This document shows, one piece after another, positions 34,814-42,741 of a DNA stretch of 64,000 nt. Where the stretch lies: contig NZ_CP031393.1 of the NCBI RefSeq assembly GCF_017161265.1, positions 62,001 through 126,000 on the forward strand. The letters run 5' to 3'. The notes beneath the pieces are model-generated. The model ran no database searches. It was not told the DNA's origin and saw only the letters and a list, made by a program, of their open reading frames with translations. Position numbers and translations under genes: made by a program. Source of the DNA: Treponema medium (GTDB lineage Bacteria; Spirochaetota; Spirochaetia; Treponematales; Treponemataceae). The number at the start of each line of letters is the position of its first letter. Position 1 is the stretch's first letter.

Positions 34814-35986
34814 ATGGATTTTACGTTGAGCAGAGAACAGCTCATGGCGCAGCAATTGTTTCGTGACTTTGCGCAAAACGAAGTAAAACCGATCGCTGCC
34901 GAAGTCGACGAAGAGGAAAAATTTCCTGAAGAGAATGTCAAAAAGATGGCAAAGCTGGGATTCTTCGGTATTCCCGTTCCGAAACAGTACGGCGGACAAG
35001 GCGCTGACGTTTTAACCTATGCTATGTGCGTAGAAGAAATGAGCAAGGTATGCGGAACGACCGGTGTTATCATTTCCGCCCATACGTCACTTTGTATCGA
35101 TCCGATTATGCACTTCGGAACGGAAGCACAAAAGATGAAGTATGTTCCCGATTTAGCCTCCGGTAAAAAAATCGGTGCATTCGGTTTAACCGAACCGGGC
35201 GCCGGTACCGATGCTCAAGGACAGCAGACCACTGCAGTACTCGACGGCGACCACTGGGTGTTAAACGGCAGCAAGATCTTTATCACCAATGCGGGCTATG
35301 CCGATGTCTTTATCGTTATCGCAGTAACCGGTATCGTAAAGGATAAAAAAGGCCGCTCCGTAAAAGAAATCAGCGCATTCATCGTAGAGCGCGGCTTCCC
35401 CGGCTTCTCTGTCGGTAAGCATGAAAAGAAGATGGGTATCCGCGGTTCTTCAACCTGCGAATTGGTCTTTGAAGATTGCATTGTACCGAAAGAAAACCTC
35501 CTCGGCGTACAGGGACGCGGCTTTATTATCGCTATGGCAACCCTCGACGGCGGACGCATCGGTATTGCAGCACAGGCGCTCGGCCTTGCAGAAGGCGCTA
35601 TCGAAGAAACCATCAAATATACAAAAGAGCGTGTCCAGTTCGGAAAACGCATCAGCCAGCAGCAGAACACCCAGTTCCAGCTTGCGGATATGGCAGCCCG
35701 TACACAAGGCGCTCAGTATCTTGTCTATGCGGCGGCATGCAAGAAACAGGCAGCCAACGAAAATCCCAATATCCGGTATTCTGCGGAAGCGGCAATGGCG
35801 AAGCTCGTTGCAGCTGAGGTCGCAAGCGACGTAACGCGCCGCTGTTTACAGCTCTTCGGCGGATACGGCTATACCCGCGACTACCCGATCGAGCGGATGA
35901 TGCGCGACGCAAAGATTACGGAAATTTACGAGGGCACGAGCGAAGTTCAGCGCATGGTTATTGCCGCAAACCTCGGCGTCAATTAA
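34814..35986 (+). CDS. bcd: Short-chain acyl-CoA dehydrogenase (butyryl-CoA dehydrogenase type)
   Basis: 390 residues. ACAD signatures: GAFGLTEPGAGTDA, GIRGSSTCELVFEDC, ALDGGRIGIAAQALG-like segment, and the catalytic glutamate in EIYEGTSEVQRM. With etfB and etfA directly behind, this is the Bcd-EtfAB arrangement that reduces crotonyl-CoA to butyryl-CoA, in several anaerobes with electron bifurcation to ferredoxin. GAAGGAG precedes the start. The region upstream (34593-34813) is AT-rich but I could not fix a promoter. Confidence 0.95.
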   Translation: MDFTLSREQLMAQQLFRDFAQNEVKPIAAEVDEEEKFPEENVKKMAKLGFFGIPVPKQYGGQGADVLTYAMCVEEMSKVCGTTGVIISAHTSLCIDPIMHFGTEAQKMKYVPDLASGKKIGAFGLTEPGAGTDAQGQQTTAVLDGDHWVLNGSKIFITNAGYADVFIVIAVTGIVKDKKGRSVKEISAFIVERGFPGFSVGKHEKKMGIRGSSTCELVFEDCIVPKENLLGVQGRGFIIAMATLDGGRIGIAAQALGLAEGAIEETIKYTKERVQFGKRISQQQNTQFQLADMAARTQGAQYLVYAAACKKQAANENPNIRYSAEAAMAKLVAAEVASDVTRRCLQLFGGYGYTRDYPIERMMRDAKITEIYEGTSEVQRMVIAANLGVN

Positions 35987-36001
35987 GGAGGACAAGAACA
36001 G

Positions 36002-36802
36002 ATGAAAGCTATTGTTTGTGTAAAACAAGTTCCCGATACATCCGGAAAAGTTGCCGTCAAAGAAAACGGGCAGCTTGACCGCGCTTCGATGATGACCATC
36101 ACCAACCCCGATGACTTAAACGCGATTGAAGCGGCGCTGCAGCTAAAAGATCAAACCGGCTGTGAAGTTGTCGCTATTTCGATGGGGCCGCCCCCTGCAG
36201 AAAGCATGCTCCGTGAGCTGTTGGCGCGCGGCGTTGACAAGGCGGTACTGGTTTCCAGCCGTGAGTTCGGCGGAAGTGACACGTATGCTACCAGTCAGAT
36301 TTTGGCAGCAGCTGTACGCCGCGTCGGTGTAGGACCGGAAGATGTTGTATTCTGCGGACGGCAGGCAATCGACGGCGATACCGCACAGGTAGGCCCGCAG
36401 ATCGCTGAAAAACTGAATCTCCCGCAGATCACCTACGCAGCTGATATTAAAAAAGAAGGCAACACACTGACGGTAAAGCGTATGCTCGAAGACGGCTACA
36501 TGATGCTCAAGGTAAAGACACCCTGTCTTATCACCTGTATCAAAGAGCTGAACGAACCGCGTTATATGAGCGTCAGCGGTATTATGGAATGCTACTCAAA
36601 GCCGTATGAGGTATACAATTACGAAACCTTGAAGGACGATCCGCTCATCGATAAAGACACGATCGGTTTGGAAGGTTCTCCGACAAACGTATACAAGTCC
36701 TTTACCCCGCCGCAGAAGGGCGCCGGTACGATGATGGAAGGCGCCGACAAAGCCGCTTGTGAAAAGCTCGTCGGTATGCTGGCAGAAAAACATATCATTT
36801 AA
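36002..36802 (+). CDS. etfB: Electron transfer flavoprotein beta subunit
   Basis: 266 residues. MKAIVCVKQVPDTSG at the start, and the DGDTAQVGPQIAEKL nucleotide-site motif with VKRMLEDGYMMLKVKTPCLIT are EtfB signatures. It pairs with EtfA to pass electrons between NADH or ferredoxin and Bcd. It begins 15 bases after bcd with AAGGAGGAC in front. Bifurcating activity would need FAD in both subunits and cannot be shown by eye. Confidence 0.95.
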   Translation: MKAIVCVKQVPDTSGKVAVKENGQLDRASMMTITNPDDLNAIEAALQLKDQTGCEVVAISMGPPPAESMLRELLARGVDKAVLVSSREFGGSDTYATSQILAAAVRRVGVGPEDVVFCGRQAIDGDTAQVGPQIAEKLNLPQITYAADIKKEGNTLTVKRMLEDGYMMLKVKTPCLITCIKELNEPRYMSVSGIMECYSKPYEVYNYETLKDDPLIDKDTIGLEGSPTNVYKSFTPPQKGAGTMMEGADKAACEKLVGMLAEKHII

Positions 36803-36822
36803 TGAAGGAGGAGAATGTACAA

Positions 36823-37926
36823 ATGGCTTACGATAGCAAAGACACTGAAGCCTTCAAAGGCGTGTGGGTATTTTGTGAACAGCGCAACGGAGAAATCCTC
36901 AACACCTCGTTTGAATTATTGAGCGAAGGCCGGAAGCTCGCCGACGAATTAAAGGGCGAACTCTGCGGCGTTGTACTTGGAAAAGGTATTAAAGAAGATG
37001 CGTTAAAGAATCTCGGCGGTTACGGCGCCGACAAGGTGTACTACTGCGAGCACGATCTTCTTGCCGATTATACAACCGATGCGTATACAAAAGTGATTAC
37101 CGCATTGGTACAGGATAAAAAACCGGAAGTTTTCTTAATCGGTGCAACAACCATCGGACGTGACTTAGGCCCCCGCTGTGCCGCACGGCTCCATACCGGA
37201 TTGACCGCCGACACCACGCACCTCGACGTCGATACTGAAAAATATAAGGAATTCCTCCGCACCAGCTCGACAATGGATGTCGAAAAGACACCCTTTAAGG
37301 TAAACACCAACTTGAAGATGACCCGTCCGGCGTTCGGCGGTCACTTGATGGCAACGATTGTGTGTCCCCGCTTCCGCCCGCAGATTGCAACCGTGCGTCC
37401 CGGCGTTATGAAGAAGCAGGATTTTGATTCTGCAAAAGCGGCAAAGACCGTAATTGAAAAGCCGAAAGTTGAACTTTCCAAGGCCGATATCACTGTCGAT
37501 ATCCTCGAAATCAAGAAAACCGCAAAGAATATCGTAGACTTGATCGGAGCAAATGTGGTTGTTTCCGTCGGACGAGGTATCGGTAAGGATCACAAAGCGG
37601 GTATCAAACTGGCTGAAGATTTGGCTCAGGCGCTCGGCGGCGTTGTCGGGGCTTCCCGTGCCGTTGTTGACTCCGGCTGGATGGATGCAAACCATCAGGT
37701 TGGACAGACCGGTAAAACCGTACATCCGCATATCTATGTGGCAGTCGGTATTTCAGGAGCAATTCAGCACCTTGCCGGTATGCAGGATTCCGAGTACATC
37801 ATCGCGGTCAACAAGAATCCCGATGCACCGATCTTCGGTGTAGCCGACTACGGTATTGCAGGAGACCTGTTCAAGGTACTTCCGATGCTGACCGAAGCGG
37901 TTAAAGCGGCAAAAGGCAGCCTGTAA
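36823..37926 (+). CDS. etfA: Electron transfer flavoprotein alpha subunit
   Basis: 367 residues. The C-terminal FAD-binding region shows VVSVGRGIGK, GASRAVVDSGWMDANHQVGQTGKTVHPHIYVAVGISGAIQHLAGM in short conserved blocks (read as SRAVVDSGW, QVGQTGK, GISGAIQHLAGM). ATG 36823 is set by AAGGAGGAG; the longer frame starts inside the etfB stop region. Last gene of bcd-etfB-etfA, followed by a terminator. Confidence 0.95.
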   Translation: MAYDSKDTEAFKGVWVFCEQRNGEILNTSFELLSEGRKLADELKGELCGVVLGKGIKEDALKNLGGYGADKVYYCEHDLLADYTTDAYTKVITALVQDKKPEVFLIGATTIGRDLGPRCAARLHTGLTADTTHLDVDTEKYKEFLRTSSTMDVEKTPFKVNTNLKMTRPAFGGHLMATIVCPRFRPQIATVRPGVMKKQDFDSAKAAKTVIEKPKVELSKADITVDILEIKKTAKNIVDLIGANVVVSVGRGIGKDHKAGIKLAEDLAQALGGVVGASRAVVDSGWMDANHQVGQTGKTVHPHIYVAVGISGAIQHLAGMQDSEYIIAVNKNPDAPIFGVADYGIAGDLFKVLPMLTEAVKAAKGSL

Positions 37927-37942
37927 TTTTTAAGCTGTGATG

Positions 37943-37985
37943 CAAAAAGCCTGTTTTTCCTCTGTGGAAGAACAGGCTTTTTTTA
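37943..37985 (+). terminator. Intrinsic terminator of bcd-etfBA
   Basis: Stem AAAAAGCCTGTT with AACAGGCTTTTT plus an inner TTTCC/GGAAG extension, ending in a T-run. It starts about 17 bases after the etfA stop. Confidence 0.9.
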
Positions 37986-38047
37986 GTAATAATCGGAGGA
38001 GGTGGCAACGCCCCTATCAATTTCTTGATACTTATCACGTATATTCG

Positions 38048-38078
38048 ACCTGTTCGATAACTTCGTTGTTGAACAGGT
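38048..38078 (+). repeat. ACCTGTTC/GAACAGGT hairpin
   Basis: Fourteen-pair hairpin (including G-T pairs) with loop TTC. Outer arms match the hairpin in the YggS leader at 16821-16852. It lies between the bcd-etfBA terminator and the hicA promoter. Confidence 0.5.
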
Positions 38079-38143
38079 TTATTATTATGTTTAATCCGTA
38101 GGGAAAAATAGTATGCCGAAAAAACTAACACTCCCTATAGCAC

Positions 38144-38172
38144 TTGTTATACGTATTAACACGTGTTATAAT
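38144..38172 (+). promoter_or_regulatory. hicA promoter with palindromic operator in the spacer
   Basis: TTGTTA, 17-base spacer, TATAAT. The perfect 12-bp palindrome TAACACGTGTTA (38157-38168) covers the right half of the spacer and the edge of the -10 box. This is a natural operator position for autorepression by the HicB C-terminal DNA-binding domain. Confidence 0.65.
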
Positions 38173-38192
38173 AATAGTATAAGGTGCTACTT

Positions 38193-38372
38193 ATGACGGC
38201 AAACGAGATTATAAAACTATTAAAAAAAGCAGGTTATGAAATTATTGCCGGAGCAAAACACGATAAGGCAATTCATAAAGAAACAGGTAAAATGATAGCA
38301 ATACCTCGTCATAAAGGCGATATTCCGGTAGGAACTGCCCATAACATTCTAAAAGCAGCGGGCTTAAAATAG
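38193..38372 (+). CDS. hicA: HicA-family mRNA interferase toxin
   Basis: 59 residues, normal HicA length. MTANEIIKLLKKAGYEI, the active-site histidine in GAKHDKAIH, IPRHKGDIPVGT and NILKAAGLK follow the double-strand RNA-binding-like fold of HicA, which cuts mRNA. ATG 38193 has AAGGTG upstream. Partner hicB is 170 bases downstream with hairpins between; in most HicAB loci the genes are close or overlap. Confidence 0.9.
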   Translation: MTANEIIKLLKKAGYEIIAGAKHDKAIHKETGKMIAIPRHKGDIPVGTAHNILKAAGLK

Positions 38373-38384
38373 CTAAAGGAGCGT

Positions 38385-38528
38385 AAAATAAAAGCCGTAT
38401 AAATAGCACGGCTTTTATTTACCCTAGTTGCTCAAGTGCAAACTAGTATATCATCTGCACGTTCTCACTTCGTTGCGAACGTGCGTAAAAAGTCAATCGA
38501 AAGTTGACACTTTCTTCTTGACTTTTTA
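38385..38528 (+). promoter_or_regulatory. Hairpins between hicA and hicB
   Basis: Three inverted repeats: AAATAAAAGCCGT/ACGGCTTTTATTT (38387-38421, terminator-like, T-poor tail), GCACGTTC/GAACGTGC (38457-38484), and AAAAAGTCAA/TTGACTTTTT (38487-38496/38518-38527), the last ending 3 bases before the GGGAG of hicB. They may uncouple hicB from hicA and control hicB translation. Confidence 0.5.
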
Positions 38529-38542
38529 TGGGAGAGCTTAAT

Positions 38543-38935
38543 ATGAAATATACATATCCTGTTATGTTTGAATACGATGACGGAAAAATAAGTGTAAAAG
38601 TTCCTGATATTCCCGGCTGTTTTACATTTGGAGACACAATCGCTGAAGCAATAGAGATGGCAGAGGATGCTATGGCTATGATGCTCGCTCATTATGAAGA
38701 CCATCACCAAGTGATACCAAAGCCGAGTGATATATCAAAAATAAAAATAAAAAACGGATTTGTGAATTATGTAATAGCCGACACTGATGCTTGGCGTAAA
38801 CAGTTTTCTGAAAAGCCTGTAAAAAAAACAGTTACGATTCCGGCATGGCTGAATTATAAAGCGGAAGAAGCCGGAGTTAATTTTTCACAAGAGTTGCAAA
38901 ATGCATTAAAGCAACGGTTACAAATAGCGCTGTAG
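38543..38935 (+). CDS. hicB: HicB-family antitoxin
   Basis: 130 residues. N-terminal partial RNase H fold (YTYPVMFEYDDGKISVKVPDIPGCFTFGDTIAEAI) that blocks HicA, and a C-terminal ribbon-helix-helix-like segment (VTIPAWLNYKAEEAGVNFSQELQNALKQRL) for DNA binding. ATG 38543 is set by GGGAG 8 bases upstream. The gene order toxin-antitoxin is the usual one. Confidence 0.9.
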   Translation: MKYTYPVMFEYDDGKISVKVPDIPGCFTFGDTIAEAIEMAEDAMAMMLAHYEDHHQVIPKPSDISKIKIKNGFVNYVIADTDAWRKQFSEKPVKKTVTIPAWLNYKAEEAGVNFSQELQNALKQRLQIAL

Positions 38936-39024
38936 CTGTTACACTGTAATGCAAGCTCCCTGTTAATCCCTGTTCCTTGCACTCACCTGAAAAATACGGT
39001 ATCATAAAACTATATAAGCTATAG

Positions 39025-39163
39025 GGAACCTCTAAAAACTTCCGTTTTTAGAGGTTTTCCTTAGACTTATTTGCGACGTATTTTTTATAAATTATTACAG
39101 TATAAAAATTTATAAAAAATACTCGTCGGGCATCTCTAAAAATCTAACCGAGTTTTTAGAGAT
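39025..39163 (+). repeat. Three-hairpin element, copy 2
   Basis: Hairpin 1 AACCTCTAAAAAC/GTTTTTAGAGGTT (39027-39056). Hairpin 2 perfect 16-bp stem 39078-39093/39107-39122 with loop ATTACAGTATAAA. Hairpin 3 ATCTCTAAAAA/TTTTTAGAGAT (39132-39163) with loop AACCG. The hairpin-2 stem has no sequence in common with copy 1 (29213-29350), yet both halves pair perfectly. It ends about 33 bases before the lipoprotein start, so it would lie in that mRNA leader. Confidence 0.8.
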
Positions 39164-39196
39164 ACCCTATGCATATAGATAAACATGGAGGCAATT

Positions 39197-41254
39197 ATGA
39201 AAAACAAACATGCGAAAGTTTTTGTTGTATTTTTAGGATCGGCGCTGCTGTTAAGCCCGCTTGTGATGCTTATTTCTTGTAAGCAATTACATAAAACTCC
39301 TGCTACCCCCCCCCCCCCCGATTTAACTAATCCTCCATCTGAAAATCCGGGACAGGGAAACCCAAATTCCCCTAATCCTAATCCGTCAAATCCTACACCG
39401 GTAACAAAATACAAGGTTACCGTAACACAGCCCGCAAACGGCAACATTGAAGTAAGCCCCGCTCTTCCTGCCGACGGAAAGGTTGATAAAGGCAGCGAGC
39501 TCACCTTTAGGCTTTCCGCAAATGCAGGCTATAAGGTCAAAGCGCTTACGATAGGCGATGCAACATATTCGGATGTTACAGATAATACCATTACAAAAAA
39601 AGTAAAGATTGAAAAAGAAACGGCAGTTTCAGCTATTGTTGAAGCGGAAGCAAGCAGTGAACCTATTCCGGGTGTACAAATTACAACTGATAGTAATGGA
39701 ACTATTACTGCTACAGGTACTATATCGCTGGATCAAATTTCAAATCTGGCGGAAAAAGCCGTAAATGGTAATGTTATTGATACAAAAAATCTTACCATAA
39801 AATCGTTTAAAAAGGAAAATAATAACTTCACCGCTTACACGATAAGTAAAACTGCATTAAAAAAAGCTGCAAAGGCATTAAGTGTTTTAAATATCGAGAA
39901 TGCAGACAGCACCAAACAAAACATTACACTTGATGAAAATGCAAACATAAAAACTATCAGCGGCGATATTTCATTAAAAGATATTATGGAATGTAGTAAT
40001 GAAGAAACAACAGAAATAGCAAAATATATTGCTTATAATTTAAAAGAAAAAACAGAGCCTGATTTTGATTCAGCAAACTTAAAAATAAATACTTTTAATA
40101 AAAAGCCGAAAGAAAATTCCGAAAATATTGAATGGGAATATACATCAACTCCTATTACTCCAAAATTTTTAAAAGAAACTAAACTTAATGCTCTTAATAA
40201 AGCTCTTTTGAATTTTAAAGATGGCGGTATAAGTGTTGATGTAAGTTTTGCAAGTCATCAAGGAGAAACAGAAGAACAAAAACAAAATGATTATTTTGAT
40301 ATAACCGAATTCTATAATGAAATAGAAAACGGAAAATTGAAAAATATAAAGAACATTCCTGCCGATAAAGTTAAAGGAAACATTTTCTTAAGAGGAGAAA
40401 GAGAACTTAATATAGATACAAATAATGAAGATTATACAAATTATCCTAATGCTGAAGAATTAGTATCATTAATAAAAAAATTTAATAATAATAAAATTGT
40501 TACCGTTGGTTCTGTCTATGTTGCAGGAACACTAAATGAATTACTTCCATATTTATTAAAAATAAATGGGAAACCTCAAATAGAAAAGAATTATGGAGAT
40601 ATAAAAATTGTAAATTATTATAATACAAAATGTTATAAAACGGGATATAAAAATGGGAAACTGCCAGCAAGCCACCTTCAAGAATATTATAATCGTGCTA
40701 AACATAATGCAATGAGAATAATGGATACAACCATTGAAAATTTAGATTCAACAAATTACACTGGAGATTTTGTTGGTGATATGCTAACTAGAGTTAACTT
40801 TACAGGTGGTGATTTATCAAACATAAGTTTCTTTTCTTGTATGACAGGTGGTGGATATCTTAAATTTGAAAACACAATTTTACCAAAAACAATGGAAGGT
40901 TCTGTGATTTTTGATCTTACATTAAAAAATTCAAAATTTCCAGATTTAAACCTATCATTAGGAAAAACAATCAAAGCACTACCAAAAATAGAAAACTCAT
41001 TAAAAATATACAATCTAAAAAATAAATTATTTGATCAATGGACTAAAGAAGACATAGAACAATTTAAGATGAAAAAAGATGGTCCTAAAGAATTCATTGG
41101 TCCAAGATATATATGGGAAAAATTTCCATATAAAAAAGAAAGTGAGTATGGAACACCTACTATATTTATTGAAGATAATACAACAGGTTCCATACAAAAA
41201 CCTACCAATACATTCCTTGCTTTATTACAAAATCAAGGCAGGTCCCGCGGTTAG
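39197..41254 (+). CDS. Phase-variable candidate lipoprotein with poly-C tract
   Basis: 685 residues. Lipobox cysteine C28 (VMLISC|K). Residues 37-41 are encoded by a run of 14 C (39306-39319), where length changes would switch the frame. Next come a Pro/Asn-rich linker, a beta-rich domain (about 72-150, beginning KYKVTVTQPANGNIEV) like bacterial surface repeat domains, and a long Lys/Asn/Ile-rich region. Base composition drops sharply after about 39700, unlike the N-terminal part and the neighbours, so the C-terminal region looks acquired or mosaic. GGAGG sets the start at 39197. No function recognised; probably surface-exposed. Confidence 0.85.
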   Translation: MKNKHAKVFVVFLGSALLLSPLVMLISCKQLHKTPATPPPPDLTNPPSENPGQGNPNSPNPNPSNPTPVTKYKVTVTQPANGNIEVSPALPADGKVDKGSELTFRLSANAGYKVKALTIGDATYSDVTDNTITKKVKIEKETAVSAIVEAEASSEPIPGVQITTDSNGTITATGTISLDQISNLAEKAVNGNVIDTKNLTIKSFKKENNNFTAYTISKTALKKAAKALSVLNIENADSTKQNITLDENANIKTISGDISLKDIMECSNEETTEIAKYIAYNLKEKTEPDFDSANLKINTFNKKPKENSENIEWEYTSTPITPKFLKETKLNALNKALLNFKDGGISVDVSFASHQGETEEQKQNDYFDITEFYNEIENGKLKNIKNIPADKVKGNIFLRGERELNIDTNNEDYTNYPNAEELVSLIKKFNNNKIVTVGSVYVAGTLNELLPYLLKINGKPQIEKNYGDIKIVNYYNTKCYKTGYKNGKLPASHLQEYYNRAKHNAMRIMDTTIENLDSTNYTGDFVGDMLTRVNFTGGDLSNISFFSCMTGGGYLKFENTILPKTMEGSVIFDLTLKNSKFPDLNLSLGKTIKALPKIENSLKIYNLKNKLFDQWTKEDIEQFKMKKDGPKEFIGPRYIWEKFPYKKESEYGTPTIFIEDNTTGSIQKPTNTFLALLQNQGRSRG
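39306..39319 (+). repeat. 14-base poly-C tract inside lipoprotein gene
   Basis: Uninterrupted run of 14 C just downstream of the lipobox codon. The frame is open in this sequence; gain or loss of one or two C would truncate the protein shortly afterwards, as in classic slipped-strand phase variation. Confidence 0.85.
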
Positions 41255-41280
41255 TTGATTTGTGCGATTTTTTGAAAATA

Positions 41281-41576
41281 TGCGGGCAATTACTGCGTTA
41301 CATTGCCAAAAGCGTACATCCTTGTACACTTTTGGCAGCAAGTTTCGGCACTGCCGAAACATCGCTTTTGATGTAACCGGCGGCATCCATGCCGCTTCTG
41401 AAAATCCTCGACGTATCAGAACTGCCATGGATGGCAGTGGTTCCAAGCTACAGCAAGTTTTTTCGTCAGAAAAACTTGTCGTTGAACAGCGTACACGGAC
41501 GTACGCTGTTCAACAGGCCTGCGGTACTTTTTTGCCTAACTCCTTGCATCTGCTCCGCCTATTTGCAAAAAGTTGA
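41281..41576. repeat. Hairpin cluster with GGA loops on both strands
   Basis: Six hairpins in 235 bases: 41304-41337 (loop AAGGAT on the minus strand), 41343-41360 (GTTTCGGCA/TGCCGAAAC), 41380-41395 (loop ATGGAT on the minus strand), 41421-41438 (ACTGCC/GGCAGT, loop ATGGAT, plus), 41455-41479 (CAAGTTTTT/AAAAACTTG), and 41481-41514 (14-bp stem, loop ACGGAC, plus). ACTGCCATGGATGGCAGTGG is nearly identical to blocks in copies A and B. The 325-base gap lies between convergent genes and has no convincing ORF. Confidence 0.7.
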
Positions 41577-41579
41577 TTT

Positions 41580-41795
41580 TTATAGAGCCTTTATTTCTTC
41601 AACGGAAAGGCCTGTTCCTTCAGCTATTTTATCAATATCAAAACCAAACTGCTTAAAAGCCTTAGCCGTTTCAAGTTTGGTTTGATAGGCTCCCTGAGAT
41701 ATACCTTGTTCAATGCCTGTGGCAAAGGCTATTTCCCGTTCTTCTGCTCGTTGTACGGCTATATCGGTTTCATAATCATATTCGGCTAGTAACAT
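41580..41795 (-). CDS. Stand-alone C-terminal mini-gene of Rpn family (possible RpnS-like antitoxin)
   Basis: 71 residues, MLLAEYDYETDIAVQ... to ...IAEGTGLSVEEIKAL, closely matching the last 75 residues of the adjacent Rpn protein (MLVAEYDYDTDISVQ... to ...IAEGTGLTQAEIEKL). It starts 2 bases after the Rpn stop codon, without its own ribosome-binding site, so it would depend on coupling. Known Rpn nucleases are inhibited by a short protein made from an internal start of the same gene; this mini-gene starts at exactly the equivalent Met. Alternatively it is a remnant of a recombined paralogue. Confidence 0.6.
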   Translation of the reverse strand: MLLAEYDYETDIAVQRAEEREIAFATGIEQGISQGAYQTKLETAKAFKQFGFDIDKIAEGTGLSVEEIKAL

Positions 41796-41797
41796 AT

Positions 41798-42025
41798 TTA
41801 TAATTTTTCTATTTCCGCTTGAGTAAGCCCTGTACCCTCAGCAATTTTTGCTATCGGTATACCCATTTTCTTAAAAGCTAAAGCTGTTTTTATTACTCCA
41901 TCGGAAAAGCCTCGCTTAATACCCTGTTCAATACCCTGTTGTATTCCTTGTTGTATTCCAATTCTTAGACTTTCTTCTCTCTGTACTGAGATGTCTGTAT
42001 CGTAATCATATTCGGCTACTAACAT
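41798..42025 (-). CDS. Predicted internal-start product of the Rpn gene
   Basis: 75 residues in the same frame as the Rpn C-terminus. ATG 42025 is preceded by GGGAGG (42034-42039) with 8-base spacing, the best ribosome-binding site of this locus. The equivalent Met is the first residue of the tandem mini-gene at 41795. By analogy with the described intragenic RpnS antitoxins it could inhibit the full-length nuclease; inference from sequence only. Confidence 0.5.
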   Translation of the reverse strand: MLVAEYDYDTDISVQREESLRIGIQQGIQQGIEQGIKRGFSDGVIKTALAFKKMGIPIAKIAEGTGLTQAEIEKL

Positions 42026-42688
42026 ATTTATTACCTCCCGTGATTTTCTCTGTAAGTATTCTTTTAAGATTCCTTTTTCTATACATATCTTTACCGCATT
42101 GGTAAAGCCATTTTCAGGATCAAGTTGCGTTTGTTTTCTTACCTCTTCAACAAAGAGACTGTATTCTTCAAGCGGTTTACAGCGGCTCAATACTTCTGCT
42201 CCTTTGTCCTTATTTATGTTATATACCTTTACCTCAAGCTCCAGCGGCACTTTTTCTGGTTTTGTTATAAACGCATCAGATAACTTTAGAACTGTAGTTT
42301 CAGGGTAATCTTCCTTGCCGTTATAGAAAACGTAGAATTCCGGCGTAGGTATTTTAGACAGCTTTCTTAAATATCTATCGGTCGGAGCTTGAAGTTTTTC
42401 ATAGAGCCTTGCTATGTATTCTAAAAAACGCAAAGGCATGTTTTCGTTTATGGTGGATTGATGTTCTGCAAGAACGATAATCTTATTGTCGACAAGGCAG
42501 GAAACATCGTTGATTATGTTCATATACATAACATTATCGAGCCTTATGTTTTCTACAGGACAAGACATTTGCAGGTTTGTTCCGTGCAAAGCGTTATATA
42601 GCGATAAAAAGTTTTCTTTAGCTTTTTCGTCTTCTGCAAAAAGATCGACAAAAACCGAATCTTTATATTTTCTGTTTGCCGTGATCAT
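41798..42688 (-). CDS. Rpn/PD-(D/E)XK family nuclease (T. denticola putative-transposase family)
   Basis: 296 residues. N-terminal nuclease-like domain: NRKYKDSVFVDLFAE, LDNVMYMNIINDVSCLVDNKIIVLAEHQSTINENMPLRFLEYIARLYE, with acidic residues and the E-x-Q motif AEHQS. C-terminal part has IQQGIQQGIEQGIKRGF repeats and a helical tail. Such proteins (Rpn, PDDEXK_2) cut DNA, promote recombination in E. coli, and some act in phage defence. Inside the gene GGGAGG stands 8 bases before an in-frame ATG at 42025, predicting a short C-terminal product. Confidence 0.88.
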   Translation of the reverse strand: MITANRKYKDSVFVDLFAEDEKAKENFLSLYNALHGTNLQMSCPVENIRLDNVMYMNIINDVSCLVDNKIIVLAEHQSTINENMPLRFLEYIARLYEKLQAPTDRYLRKLSKIPTPEFYVFYNGKEDYPETTVLKLSDAFITKPEKVPLELEVKVYNINKDKGAEVLSRCKPLEEYSLFVEEVRKQTQLDPENGFTNAVKICIEKGILKEYLQRKSREVINMLVAEYDYDTDISVQREESLRIGIQQGIQQGIEQGIKRGFSDGVIKTALAFKKMGIPIAKIAEGTGLTQAEIEKL

Positions 42689-42741
42689 AGCTGTTTCCTC
42701 TCTTGTTGTATTATAGCATAGATGAGCAGGTTTTAAAGGGG

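Noticed and set aside
41281-41576. Short ORFs across the hairpin cluster as genes
   Set aside because: They are created by the inverted repeats, have no ribosome-binding site and no protein-like composition.
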